From: Crambe crambe
Lineage: Eukaryota; Porifera; Demospongiae; Poecilosclerida; Crambeidae
Assembly: GCA_963924555.1 (NCBI GenBank)
Contig: OZ004584.1
Location: 6,075,001-6,139,000, forward strand
Direction: 5' to 3'
Length of the DNA: 64,000 bases
In this document: in pieces, positions 45,027-56,127 of the stretch
Position numbering within the stretch: position 1 is the stretch's first letter
Layout: each line of letters starts with the position of its first letter
Notes under the pieces: model-generated
Database searches by the model: none
Told to the model about the DNA's origin: nothing
What the model saw: only the letters and a program-made list of their open reading frames with translations
Made by a program: the position numbers and the translations under genes

Positions 45027-45326
45027 GTAATTGGATGAGTGAAGCAACTGCAAGCCCACACTCAGTCTCTACTCATGTTGCCATACATGCATACATCATG
45101 CATTGTACATGGACAGATTTGAGCATGTGAAGTTTAAAAAAATAACAAAATAACATTGCTATAGACCTTGGTAGCTTTCAGTACAGGTCTATAGCAATGT
45201 TGTTTTGTTATTTTTTTAAACTTCACATGCTCAAATCTGTCCATGTACAATGCATGATGTATGCATGTATGGCAACATGAGTAGAGACTGAGTGTGGGCT
45301 TGCAGTTGCTTCACTCATCCAATTAC
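45027..45326. repeat. 300-bp near-perfect hairpin
   Basis: Arms of about 140 bp start GTAATTGGATGAGTGAAGC and end with its inverse. I find one mismatch between the arms (near 45156 versus 45205). The loop of about 14 bases is TGGTAGCTTTCAGT. No TIR family or target duplication recognised. Confidence 0.85.
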
Positions 45327-45439
45327 TTACAATTAATTATTAGATATTAGCTAACTATATATATATATATATATAAACTGTGCAGCATTTATTTTAGAAT
45401 AGGGACTTGGAATCTTTATTTATATTTTGATTCCACAGT

Positions 45440-48400
45440 GAAGTTCAAGTGTCTTCCTCTGTTCCTATATGGTTGGCTCTCACTGTACTTTCAAGTACTA
45501 ACTTCCGAAAATGCTCAAGACTTTAATGTTGGTTCTTGCATTCATGATGATGTCATTGTTTCCTGTCTTGGATGTAAGTATAATAATGAGTTCATGATTT
45601 ATATAGATGGGCTCATAATTATTCCCCCCCCCCCCCCCCCCCCCCCCCCGAGCCATTTGATCAATCAATCACATGACTGTATGTAGGAATCTTGATCTTC
45701 AACATAACTATTATTCTATGAGATAAGCACAACCCTAATGCATGCAGTATTAGCTATGGACTTAAGGGTAGAATTAAAACGTCCATATCTTCATTGTGCT
45801 ACCCCCTATAAGCTTGATTTAGGTCTCAAAAGAGTTTGAGAGCTTTCCAATAGTGTACTTAGTTACAACTTTACACCCCCCCCCCCCCCCCCATATATAT
45901 GGAAGACGTACCTGACATGACCTCAGTGGTTAAAAAAAACTTTTAAAATTACCACATACTTAGGAGGCCTATCATAGCTTCTATGGGCCTAGCTGCTTTG
46001 AATGGACTGAGGGATTTCAAGGAGGGGGTATGATTTCAAAAATATGTTTTAAAAATATCATTTTTTAACATTTACCTTCATATTTTTGAAACCATACCCC
46101 CCCTTTGAAATCCCTCAGTCCATTCAAAGCAGCTAGGCCCATAGAAGAGTATCAAAGGCCTCTTAAGTATGTGGTAATTTTACAAAAGAATTTTTTATTT
46201 CTGAGGTCATGTCAGGTCTTCCATATATGAGACCTAAATCAAGCTTATAGGGGGTAGCATAATGAAGATATGGACATTTTAAAAATTCTAATTTTTTGCG
46301 TTGATCTACCCTTAAAAACTTTGAAGGTGACTAAAAGATTACATAATAATGTAGCCAGATATATCACTCATTCATTATGTGTGTATATTTTCCAGTGGGT
46401 GCTTTAAGGTTACTTGGCTCTTCTGAGGGTCTGAAAGGTCGCTAGCTAGCTAAATAGCCAGAAAAAAAAATATATAATAGTGCAGAATAATTTATATGGT
46501 CCTTGTACAGTATGCTGAACATGGTCGAATGAAATTATAATTGCATGCAGCTAACCACTCTGGATCTGGGCTACCGGTGACACCAATTGCAGCCATATAG
46601 TGAAGACGTAGCACTGGAGTGTCTTAATCTCAAAACTGGTATGTAGTAGCTAGCATTCACATTAATTATAGCATGTACTACATCACAGACATACTGTAAT
46701 GACACTCTTCAATTTCTTAACAAGGCCATACCAATTTGATTATATGTTTCGTGGGCCCTATTTACCCAATTTTTTCAACTTTGAAATGAAAATGACAGTT
46801 TAGGGTCAAAGGGTAGCCCTTGCCAACTCTCACCTGTCACCCAATATAGCTTGGCTCAGTACGACAACTAAGTGAGGCAATCAGGCAAACTACAATAATC
46901 ATGGCTAAAAAACTCAAACTCGGGAGTAAATATTTTTATACATTTTTAAAAATAATAGATAATGAGAATCATTATCATTTTCATTTCTACCTACTGACCC
47001 AATATCAAGAGCCAGTTCACCCACGAAGCATAAATCAAATAGGTATGGCCCAACCCCATAGCCTACATGTATATAGTGCATGGAACCAGCCTTTTGTCCT
47101 TTGTAGCTAGAAAAGCTGTCCTCTTAGAAAAGCTGTCCTCTTTCAGAGGTTATTCGTAGCTATAGTGTATAATTATCCAGAGGAACTTTTTTGTCGAGAG
47201 CTTTTGGAATGTCCTTTATCAGAAGTATAGCTAACAAGATCATAGGATATAAGGAGCTATAAATGACTAATTATTGTTTTCCAGAAAGTGATCCACTGGA
47301 TGTTTTAGCTAAAGCAATCATTGGATTCGGTACCATTATAATCGTCATCATGATACTTCCCATTGCCATTCTTTCTGTTGTGGTGTGCTGTCTTTCAGGA
47401 TCTGCTCATTATCGAAAGCGCAAAAAAAAACAACGAAAGGTACATGCAAGGTCCAAAGTGCACCAGCTATAGTAGCTACAAGTTGGTAGACTATACCACC
47501 ATGCATTGAAAATCCCCTCCTCTATGGCTGCATATACCTATCCTTCCCAGACTTGATGTCTTGTAAACTAATTAATGAAAGGAAGGAGATCCTCTACACA
47601 TACATAATTATAGCTAATACATACAATTGGGGCGAGGGAAGCAAGCTAATTTTCGCCCTTATATCCAGACATTATAGAACAATTTCATTTTCCTATACGT
47701 GGACCCCTAACCATAGCCATAGCTATAAATAATGAAAGTATTCCATAAATGTCCCACTGTTTCATAATAATACCTTGATCTACCCTAAATATGTTATAAT
47801 ATCTCATACTTCCTAATATTGTAGTTTATTTCCGTGATGACCTTGGGTAAACTAAGCATGCGGCACAGCTTGCCCCACAATGCTTTGCATTTCCTTAATA
47901 CTGAAACCTCTGAATTTAGATGGACACACTTGGTAGAGTGTATAACAATAATAGATTGTAATTTGTCGAGAGGTTTGTCCTCCTTTCATGAGGTTCCAGT
48001 GTTACAGTATTGTAAGCTTGCTAACTACCTACCATAATGCCATTAAAATTTCATGACATTTCCCCAACTGAATTCCCGCTGCAGGAACAACAAAACTTGT
48101 CAATAACAAGTAATCTCCTGCTGTTCAGGATGATGACAGCACAGATAATCCACAGCAAGATGGTATAACATGCACCACACAAGCACAGCAACTTAACAGA
48201 GCACAGCCAGAAGGCTCGTCCCAACAACAAATGACAGCTTCCTCCTACATGGATACAGTCCCCCTCACAAGAACCAGGAGGCTCCACCCTACAACAGGGA
48301 GATCACTCCCCGGAAAGTTCCACCAGACAACAGGGAGACCATGCCTCTCCAGAAGGCTCCACCCGACAACAAAGAGATCACTCCCCTTCACAAGAACCAG

Positions 48401-48473
48401 AAGGCTCCACCTTACAACAGGGAGATTACTCCCCACAACAGAGAGAGATCACTCTCCTTTACAAGAATCATAA
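45440..48473 (+). CDS. Putative single-pass membrane protein (partial exon set)
   Basis: Three exons can be read. 45440-45572 follows CACAG and encodes a signal-peptide-like start (KFKCLPLFLYGWLSLYF after a split ATG). 47285-47439 encodes a transmembrane helix (AIIGFGTIIIVIMILPIAIL...VVVCCL) followed by a basic stop-transfer stretch RKRKKKQRK. 48129-48473 gives a Thr/Arg/Pro-rich tail with degenerate repeats. The last two exons join in phase. Exon 1 and the TM exon do not join directly (they would make TAA), so at least one exon between them is missing from this reading. Likely a cell-surface protein of unknown function. Confidence 0.4.
45766..46311. mobile_element. piggyBac-like foldback MITE
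   Basis: Ends GGGTAGA and TCTACCC flanked by TTAA on both sides (45762-45765, 46312-46315), the piggyBac target. The arms fold back over most of the 546 bp (CTATAAGCTTGATTTAGGTC; GAAATCCCTCAGTCCATTC). One arm carries an extra block with a C run near 45878. No coding sequence. Confidence 0.6.
46316..47284. other. No confirmed gene
   Basis: Probably intronic to the putative membrane-protein gene. A missing exon may lie here, but I cannot fix its edges. Confidence 0.35.
47440..48128. other. Intron of the putative membrane-protein gene
   Basis: Nothing recognised. It ends in the acceptor CTGTTCAG, which restores frame with the preceding exon. Confidence 0.35.
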
Positions 48474-48500
48474 AGCTCCACCCTATATACAACAGGGAGA
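48205..48500. repeat. Degenerate minisatellite, unit about 35-60 bp (CCAGAAGGCTCCACCC...)
   Basis: Units contain CCAGAAGGCTCCACCCGAC and ACAACAGGGAGATCACTCCC. The spacing between units is not always a multiple of three, so the repeated peptide changes frame along the array. It lies in the putative cytoplasmic tail exon. Confidence 0.7.
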
Positions 48501-48773
48501 TGACATCCCCTCAGGACCCTCAAGGACTCCCCTAACAATGGAGAGATAACAGTGATGTAGCTAGACCAACATGCATTATCAATGAAAGTTACTCATGCGC
48601 ATGCTCAATAAATCTATGAACCCGCGCGCCCACTATAGGGGGTAATAGTACTCGCGCCAAAAAGTAGGAAAGTCGAGACCAAGCTGTGATCGATCATATG
48701 ATCCATGGACTTATCTTTCAAATTCTACTACAAGTAAGCGTCGTACTCACTATCTATGAATTGTACGTAGCTA

Positions 48774-49456
48774 CCGTATAGCGCTCTATTTTCGAGGCAC
48801 TAATATTTCGAGGATAGCTATTTCGAAATTATTTCGCGGAATAATTTTCGAGGATCATTAAAATTATAAACTCCGCCTACAAAGTGAATATAGCGCGTGC
48901 ACATAGAAGCATGCTGCCAGCGCTAGCGAGCGCTAGCTTTTAGTGTACGTGTAGAGTCGATGGTTCGTGGCTAACATGTTTATCAAAGTATACTCCCAGT
49001 GTTGGGGAAGGACTGCTGTGCAGAAAAGAACCAGGAAATAGTCATGACCTGTTTGCTGTGATACTGCATCGTGGGCCATGTTCTCTGCTGCTCTTCTTGC
49101 AATTTCAGCCCTTTTTTTCTGAAGAAAACCTAGATTATGGCCCTCTGGTGCCAGGTAGATCCCTGCTTTAGCGCGGTAGAAACTTCGAATTCGCTGCTTC
49201 TATAGAAGAGGAGGGAACTGACAGTGTGCCACAAGGATCTGGTAGTAAATAAGCTAGTAGGCAATGCTTTGGTTTAACGTTCAGAGCTAAAATATTAAAC
49301 GATGATTTGACAGCTGCACTATACAGTTTATACATTGCGCACGCGCGTACATAACACGTGGCAGGTAAAAATATTCGAGGGCACAATTTTCGTGTTTTGA
49401 GCAAAATCCGCGAAAACCTCGAAAATAAAGCGCCTCGAAAATAAAGCGCTATACGG
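48774..49456. mobile_element. TIR element, TA-flanked, ends CCGTATAGCGCT
   Basis: The left end CCGTATAGCGCTCTATTTTC and the inverted right end CCGTATAGCGCTTTATTTTC are flanked by TA (48772-48773, 49457-49458). Both ends carry extra TTTCGAGG words. 683 bp, no transposase. Mariner-like target preference. Confidence 0.6.
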
Positions 49457-49654
49457 TATTTTCTAGCTAGCTTTCCATAGTATAGTTACAGTGAAGCACT
49501 TCGGTGTCAGCTTTAGCCTGCGATCAGCTGATCTGAAGGAAGGATAACTAAAGGGTATTTTTCAGCATAGATACTCACGTACAGCTATATAGTTATGGAG
49601 AGGTCTTATATGTATGATTTGTAATCCTACAGCAACCCCCTTTTATATTACAAG

Positions 49655-51050
49655 TGGCGAAAATTCCAGTTCCACCACTCGATCATCCCATAACCAGCAC
49701 AAGTAAGATGCTCTATTAAGTATTACAGTAGAACCTTACCTCGGTTATCTGGACACTTGTCCAATCCAAATAAGTAAAGTGCATTGAAATAATAGTGTTG
49801 TGGTTATGCTGTGTTGTGCCTGTGCAAAGCACTCTGAAAAAATTCGCTTGTAGATATTTCCAAATCTGAGGTTCTGGATAAATGAGATGTGATAACCGTG
49901 TAGTTAATACAGTATTCATTGAATACATTGATTCATTGACTACAGCAAGTTTCCTCACCTTTGCCTTGCAAAGCCAGAGGTCTTAAAACCACAGTTGACA
50001 CAAACCTTTTGTTCTACTGAGTCACAGTGTACATAGACCTGGGTGATTTCTTTGAGCACAAAAGTGCTTGGTCTAAAGGCTCTAGCTCTGGCAGTGGCAA
50101 AAGTGAGGAAACTTGCTGTATACACAAGTACGCTGCTACACTTACAGTGACCATTAGCTTCGGTTTCCATCATTGATACTGTTTATGGAAAAACACACCA
50201 ACCGCAATTAATTAATGTGAATCTACTGTACAGTGAATTCACATTCCATTCGAATTTCTGCATTCCGTTTCACTGGAAGCTTGTCTTATTTTCAACAAAA
50301 TTAATGTATGCAAAAACAAAGCATACGATGTGTATGGAATACAGAATATTCAAATGGAGCATAAATCCACTGTAGCTACTGTATTAGCTGTATTTAAGAG
50401 GTCACAACAGAGGGGAGGGGATCTTATGCAAGTACAGGGAAAAGATTAGCCTGGTGTGTTAGATTAGCTAGCTAACTACGTAGCACCGTTTAGTCTTAGT
50501 TGTCAACACTATTAATACTACCTTAAGCTTGGATGTGACACATTGAATTTAATGTTGTACAGGTTTGATGCAATGCTTGAAGACATCAAATGGTACTTTG
50601 GTGCACATACAAGCTGGTCTGATCATATGTAGTGAGGAAAATGGTACTCGACATCTTCTTGGTGCAAGAGTAAATGAAAAGCGATGTATTCCGGAATCAG
50701 CAATTGCTCCTCGATCCAATGTTTGCACTCCTTGTCCGGCAAATTTCAGTATCATAAAAATGGAGCCTGCATATGATATAAACAAAACATGCAAAGAATA
50801 GACTCTTCATGTTTATACTAATCTCACATCAGTCATGGTGACATTTTTCATATATGGTGAAGAAAATCGAGATGTTGAATCTTGTGAACTGCCAACTCCA
50901 GTGACTAACCCTAGCCCTATCCCTCCTTTAAATAGCTCTAACAGTATGAAGACAGAGGCGAATAAGTCTACAAAATTAACACCACTATATTCACTCATGC
51001 TTATATTATTATCTATAGATAGTTTTTCTTTTTACCTTCAGTTGTCTTCT
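49655..51050 (+). pseudogene. Putative secreted or surface protein exons, with an in-frame TAG
   Basis: Exon 49655-49702 (VAKIPVPPLDHPITST) joins in phase with exon 50563 onward. That exon encodes a Cys-containing, N-glycosylation-site-bearing segment (KTSNGTLVHIQAGLIICS; SNVCTPCPANFS) and meets TAG at 50799-50801. Past the stop the same frame stays open: SVMVTFFIYGEENRDVESCE, a Pro/Ser linker, and a hydrophobic end (LYSLMLILLSIDSFSFYLQ) such as a GPI-signal or membrane anchor. So either the shorter secreted form is real or the stop breaks a longer anchored form. No family recognised. Confidence 0.35.
49963..50173 (-). other. Possible minus-strand exon with CxC and CxxC motifs
   Basis: An ATG-started frame ends at a GTGAGG donor and encodes KEITQVYVHCDSVEQKVC then VNCGF. 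Codon use looks protein-like, but it overlaps a + strand intron and has no confirmed partner exon. Confidence 0.25.
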
Positions 51051-51347
51051 TTGTTGCTTCATTACATGTACTCTCTCTCTCTCTCCCTCCCTCCCTCCCT
51101 CAGTTTTTTTTTGCCACAATTAAATATTTTGCACTGATAGTTCAGAAGGGTGTGGACCATGCCATGCGCCAGTATGTAGCCATTAGAATACTTCCTCAAA
51201 TTAAAGTCTCAACAATTAGCATTATAACATTGGGACTCACACTCATGTGCTTTTCTTCAATAAAATTTTTTGTGTCAATAAATTATTATGAATAAAATTT
51301 TGATGAAAATAAAACCAAGTTACAATAATTAATTTAATCAACTTCTC

Positions 51348-51905
51348 CATGACAACAGTACAATGTCCTCCCAAGCTTGCTTGCCCATTTTGTATATCGA
51401 TTTCTTCTGAGATGCTCTGTCAAAGATCTTCACTTTCTCTTCCTTGCTTTGGACGTTGACGCTATACCCATGCTTCCCATTCCCCATGCTGGTTAAGAGA
51501 ACTGATTCCGGTTCCGGATTGGGAATACAGTATTTATTATCCAGGTACGAGAACTGGGGACAGAAGTTCAGCTTCTTTGGAGATAAAAGATTTTTCTATT
51601 TAGTGAGTACATTTCATTTCCGAATTCCAGAGTGGCCACCTGGAGCTTCGCTTCTTGATGTTTTCCTCCCAGTCTTGTGAGGTTCGTCTTCGTGCTCTGT
51701 AAAGGGGATTTCAGCACAGATACAAGGTTCCGCCTCCTTGGGCATCAGTAAAACTGTCCGAACTTTCTCCTTGTGCCAATGAAAGAAATCGAGGAGGTCA
51801 AAGTTCTCTGAGTTGAAGATTCCGATAGCTCCAATGGTTGTTCCCACAATGACTTTATGACCACTGCAGACCACTGTGGTGATTTGGAAGGCCTGGCTTG
51901 TCTCT
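51348..51905 (-). pseudogene. Damaged second copy of the LRRK-like last exon
   Basis: After an acceptor (TTTGCAG) the minus strand encodes HKVIVGTTIGAIGIFNSENF and following residues that match the LRRK-like final exon (31279-31808) closely along its whole length, down to ...WEDIVLLSWRS and TGA. In the middle (about 51578-51600) a 3-base-longer, diverged stretch brings in stop codons in the frame. No other LRRK exons are found beside it. This is a partial duplication in opposite orientation, about 20 kb away from the source; it may also be the end of a second LRRK gene that has decayed. Confidence 0.7.
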
Positions 51906-51999
51906 GCAAAGTTAAGTCAAGTATAATCTTAGACCAAGTGTATGCAATCACAATGCATACTGGGGACTGTTGCTTATAAAATGGTGAACACACTGATGT

Positions 52000-52356
<357 letters not shown>

Positions 52357-52358
<2 letters not shown>

Positions 52359-53157
52359 ATAGAATTAGTTCTCATAAAATTAGCTTATGAAACATCAGGG
52401 TGATACAAAAAATGCACACAGAAACGTCCTTATATAGCTACGCTCGTTATCTAGACAACACACATGCAAACGCCTATGGATATTATATTATAGCATGCCA
52501 ATACCTGAAGTCATAAACACTATTTCCCTAAGGCTTTAAGCGTAGAAACCCAGCAACCTTGAAGTTATGTCCCTATTAAAACGCTGCTCTTCTGAAGTTA
52601 AACCAATATGAAGCGCTTCTTTTAGAAGCAGCTCCTTCCTAGTCCTAGCTTGATCTACAACTGAAGCTTCCTTCCATAATATAGGATGATGATTACTCCA
52701 GGCATGATCAGCCACAGCAGATTTTTCTTGTTTTCCTCGTAGGCAAGCTTCCTTATGCTCCTTCAGCCTAGTTTCCAGCCTTCTCACCGTTCCACCAATG
52801 TAAAATTTTCCACAACTACAAGGTACCCTATAAACAACATTAGAATTTTGGTCAGATGGTAACTTATCCTTAGAAAGTTTGGATCTCAAACTAACCCCTG
52901 ATCTAAAAACAACCCTAATATCAAACTTTCTACAAACCCTCCTAATGTCTTCACTAAGGCCTTTCACATATGGAATTACTATTTGTTTCTGTCTTTCTTC
53001 ACTATTACTATTATTTTCCCTAGGTTTTGGTCCTATGGGATTTAAAGTTGCAGAGAGAAAGGCTTCTGGGTAATCATTATTCCCAAAACTTTTTTAAGAT
53101 GCATATGCTCCTTAACCAAGTCATCTTCATGCGTAGTAACCCTTGTGGCTCTGTTAA
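52357..53157 (-). mobile_element. Inverted partial copy of the Penelope-like element (3' part)
   Basis: Minus-strand frame 52967-52536 encodes the GIY-YIG endonuclease end of a Penelope-like element: VVYRVPCSCGKFYIGGTVRR, then LKEHKEACLRGKQEKSAVADHAW. It is the inverted counterpart of 53560-54395. The joint with the + copy lies near 53157, at GCTCTGTT / AAGAATG. Penelope elements are known to be found with inverted or tandem partial copies at their 5' side. Confidence 0.8.
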
Positions 53158-54437
53158 GAATGTTATTTACAAACAGGTGAGAGGTGCTGCCATGGGTTCT
53201 CCTGTTTCTGCTGTGGTAGCTAATCTGTATATGGAGTTTTTTGAGGAACTGGCCCTGAAAATATCACCAGTGAAGCCTAGAGTTTGGAAGAGATAATTAT
53301 GTGGATGATACATTTTGTATTATGAAGAAAGGTTCTGAAATGGTGTTCCTTGAACATTTGAATAAAGTTAGACCTTCAATTAAATTTACAGTAGAGTTAG
53401 AGAAAGATGGTAAACTTCCCTTCTTAGATTGTTTATTAGAGGTGGGCAATGATGGTAAAATTTTATCTACAGTATATAGGAAACAGACACACACGGATAG
53501 GTATTTAAATTATAGATCACACCATCCAATACATGTAAAAAGAGGAGTTATTAAAAGCTTGTATGACAGAGCCACAAGGGTTACTACGCATGAAGAGGAC
53601 TTGGTTAAGGAGCATATGCATCTTAAAAAATTTTTTGTGAATAATGATTACCCAGAAGCCTTTCTCTCTTCAACTTTAAATCCCATAGCACCAAAACCTA
53701 GGGAAAATAATAGTAATAGTGAAGAAAGACAGAAACAAATAGTAATTCCATATGTTAAAGGCCTTAGTGAAGACATTAGGAGGGTTTGTATAGAAAGTTT
53801 GATATTAGGGTTGTTTTTAGATCAGGGGTTAGTTTGAGATCCAAACTTTCTAAGATTAAGGATAAGTTACCAAAATTCTAATGTTGTTTATAGGGTACCT
53901 TGTAGTTGTGGAAAATTTTACATTGGTGGAACGGTGAGAAGGCTGGAAACTAGGCTGAAGGAGCATAAGGAAGCTTGCCTACGAGGAGAACAAGAAAAAT
54001 CTGCTGTGGCTGATCATGCCTGGAGTAATCATCATCCTATATTATGGAAGGAAGCTTCAGTTGTAGATCAAGCTAGGACTAGGAAGGAGCTGCTTCTAAA
54101 AGAAGCGCTTCATATTGGTTTAACTTCAGAAGAGCAGCGTTTTAATAGGGATGTAGGTCTAGAACTTTAAGGTTGCTGGGTTTCTACGCTTAAAGCCTTA
54201 GGGAAATAGTGTTTATGACTTCAGGTATTGGCATGCTATAATATAATATCCATAGGCGTTTGCATGTGCGTTGTCTAGATAACGAGCGTAGCTATATAAG
54301 GACGTTTCTGTGTGCATTTTTTGTATCACCCTGATGAAGGCTAGAGTATTCTGGTCGAAACGTTGGTGGTTTGTTTCATAAGCTAATTTTATGAGAACTA
54401 ATTCTATTGAATTTTTATCATGTTAGCTGAGAAAAAT
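53158..54437 (+). mobile_element. Penelope-like retroelement, 5'-truncated: RT end plus GIY-YIG endonuclease
   Basis: Frames 53158-53296 (KQVRGAAMGSPVSAVVANLY), 53301-53837 (starting at the RT box YVDDTF) and 53934-54170 (GIY-YIG part, with RRLETRLKEHKEACLRG) follow each other with small frame changes. The C-terminal half of reverse transcriptase and the linked nuclease remain, and the N-terminal RT half is missing. Near the 3' end CTGATGA ... GAAA (54331-54360) looks like a hammerhead ribozyme core, known from Penelope elements. The end is followed by an ATT microsatellite. Confidence 0.82.
54331..54372 (+). ncRNA. Candidate hammerhead ribozyme core in the Penelope 3' region
   Basis: CTGATGA is followed by a stem that can pair G-C, G-U, C-G, U-G, A-U, G-C, A-U around a GUAU loop (GGCTAGA / TTCTGGTC), then GAAACG. 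Stem III would be very short, as in Penelope hammerheads. I could not show stem I pairing, so activity is uncertain. The inverted copy lacks this core. Confidence 0.45.
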
Positions 54438-54450
54438 AAGCAGAGTTTGA

Positions 54451-54497
<47 letters not shown>

Positions 54498-55644
54498 GGT
54501 CACAATGTACATATACAATCTATGCCACAAGGTATACACTCCTATCCACCTATGTACACTCGACTCCTAGCCTACCCACTAACATATCCTGCTACAACAT
54601 GCACAAGACAAACAATGGCATGGCATTAATTATTAATCAGAGTACTCTCTCTATGACTTAGGGCTGAAAATAGGTGTGGAGACAGAACACTAGCTTCATC
54701 CCCAGGCCTTCCTCTCTCACTGGTATAGTCTCTCATGAAAAAAAGGTAAAGTATCACACGGGAGGAAAAGAAGAAGAAAAAATGAGAGAGAGGAAGGCCA
54801 GGTAAAACTTATCACGTGAGGGTAGAAAGGAGGTAGAAAGGACTTAATTGGAGCATGGGCAGTGTCGATGTAAATGCTCAGCACTGCCCATACTACATGT
54901 CTGTGCGATCACAGTACCATGTTCAGTCCACAGTCCAGTGAACTACTACATAGTCGGATCAATCTCATGGCAGAGCCTAGAGATAGCTAAGAGATAGATA
55001 GACAGGGCTGAGGCTAAGTCTAGAGAATGCAATTCTGCTACAGTCCAGTGAATTGCAAGTTGGTTGTCCAATGTAAGATGGCAAATCTAAAGTAAACTTG
55101 AGGCTGTTCCTGAATAGATGTGTGGCTTTTCCTTCAATAGATGCAAGTTTTATAGCAGTCAATTTGTGCTTTAGTAGCTATAGGTTAGATCTAGTTTGTT
55201 GTTGTTGTTGTTTGGCCTATTATTCTATTCTGCAGTGCTCCTCCAGCAGATCCATTATTCTCTTTATAGAGTACACCAGTATCAATAGTCAAGATGTAAC
55301 AATCAGACAAGGGCTAGGGAGGAGTGAGTTATAGTAGCTATAACAATGACTGCTGCCTATTATTCTGTTTATTTAGCCTATTATGCTGCTATTCCAGTCA
55401 AGTCCTATTATTCCCATTATTATGCTAGCATATTAGCCCGGTTTACAATAGATTGTAAACAGAGTAGTCACTCACTGGAGTGATCAAACGACTTAGATAA
55501 TAGTATAAAATGTGTACAGTCTTATGACAACCACAGGTCTCTATGTGAAACCACGTACAGGTCTCTAACTAGATAACTGATCACTTGCAGGCCTAGCAAG
55601 TGGTTACTACATGATATAGTGCCTCATTACATCAAAGGGAATTA
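54438..55644. other. Intergenic, no confirmed gene
   Basis: An ATT microsatellite (54451-54497) and a short inverted pair of CCAGGCCTTCCTCTCTC / GAGAGAGGAAGGCC words (about 54702 and 54785). Nothing else recognised. Confidence 0.45.
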
Positions 55645-56127
55645 TTAATAACGGTAGATGGAATGTAATAATTGCATCCTGTTTGGCTAGCTGGGGTGAA
55701 AAGTATGATGTAATGTTTTGCGTTTATACACGATTTTATAATTATGGTGACATATTATTATGGAAGCGCTTGGATAACTTTGGCATGCGCTGCTGCTGAA
55801 TCAGTAATCTAGAGTGTTACATGGCTAGTACTAGACTATAGGTAGAAGCTTACTGATCATTTTGGAAAAAACTCCGAGTCCATAGCACGTTCCTAGGCTG
55901 AACTAGAGGCTCATTTGTGAGCACTATTGTTACCTGTCATCTTCTACAAGTGGAGAGACACCGTTTTTGTTTTTTTTATGGTAAGTGAAGTTGGCCTAGC
56001 TATTCATGGTGCCTATAGTTATTATAGACATGTGGCAACTAGCTATACTCCTGGTGCCAGCGTGATCCTGCTTATAAGTACATGTTACTAAAAAAACTCG
56101 CCAGTGATTTTTTTTCTTGCTATATAG

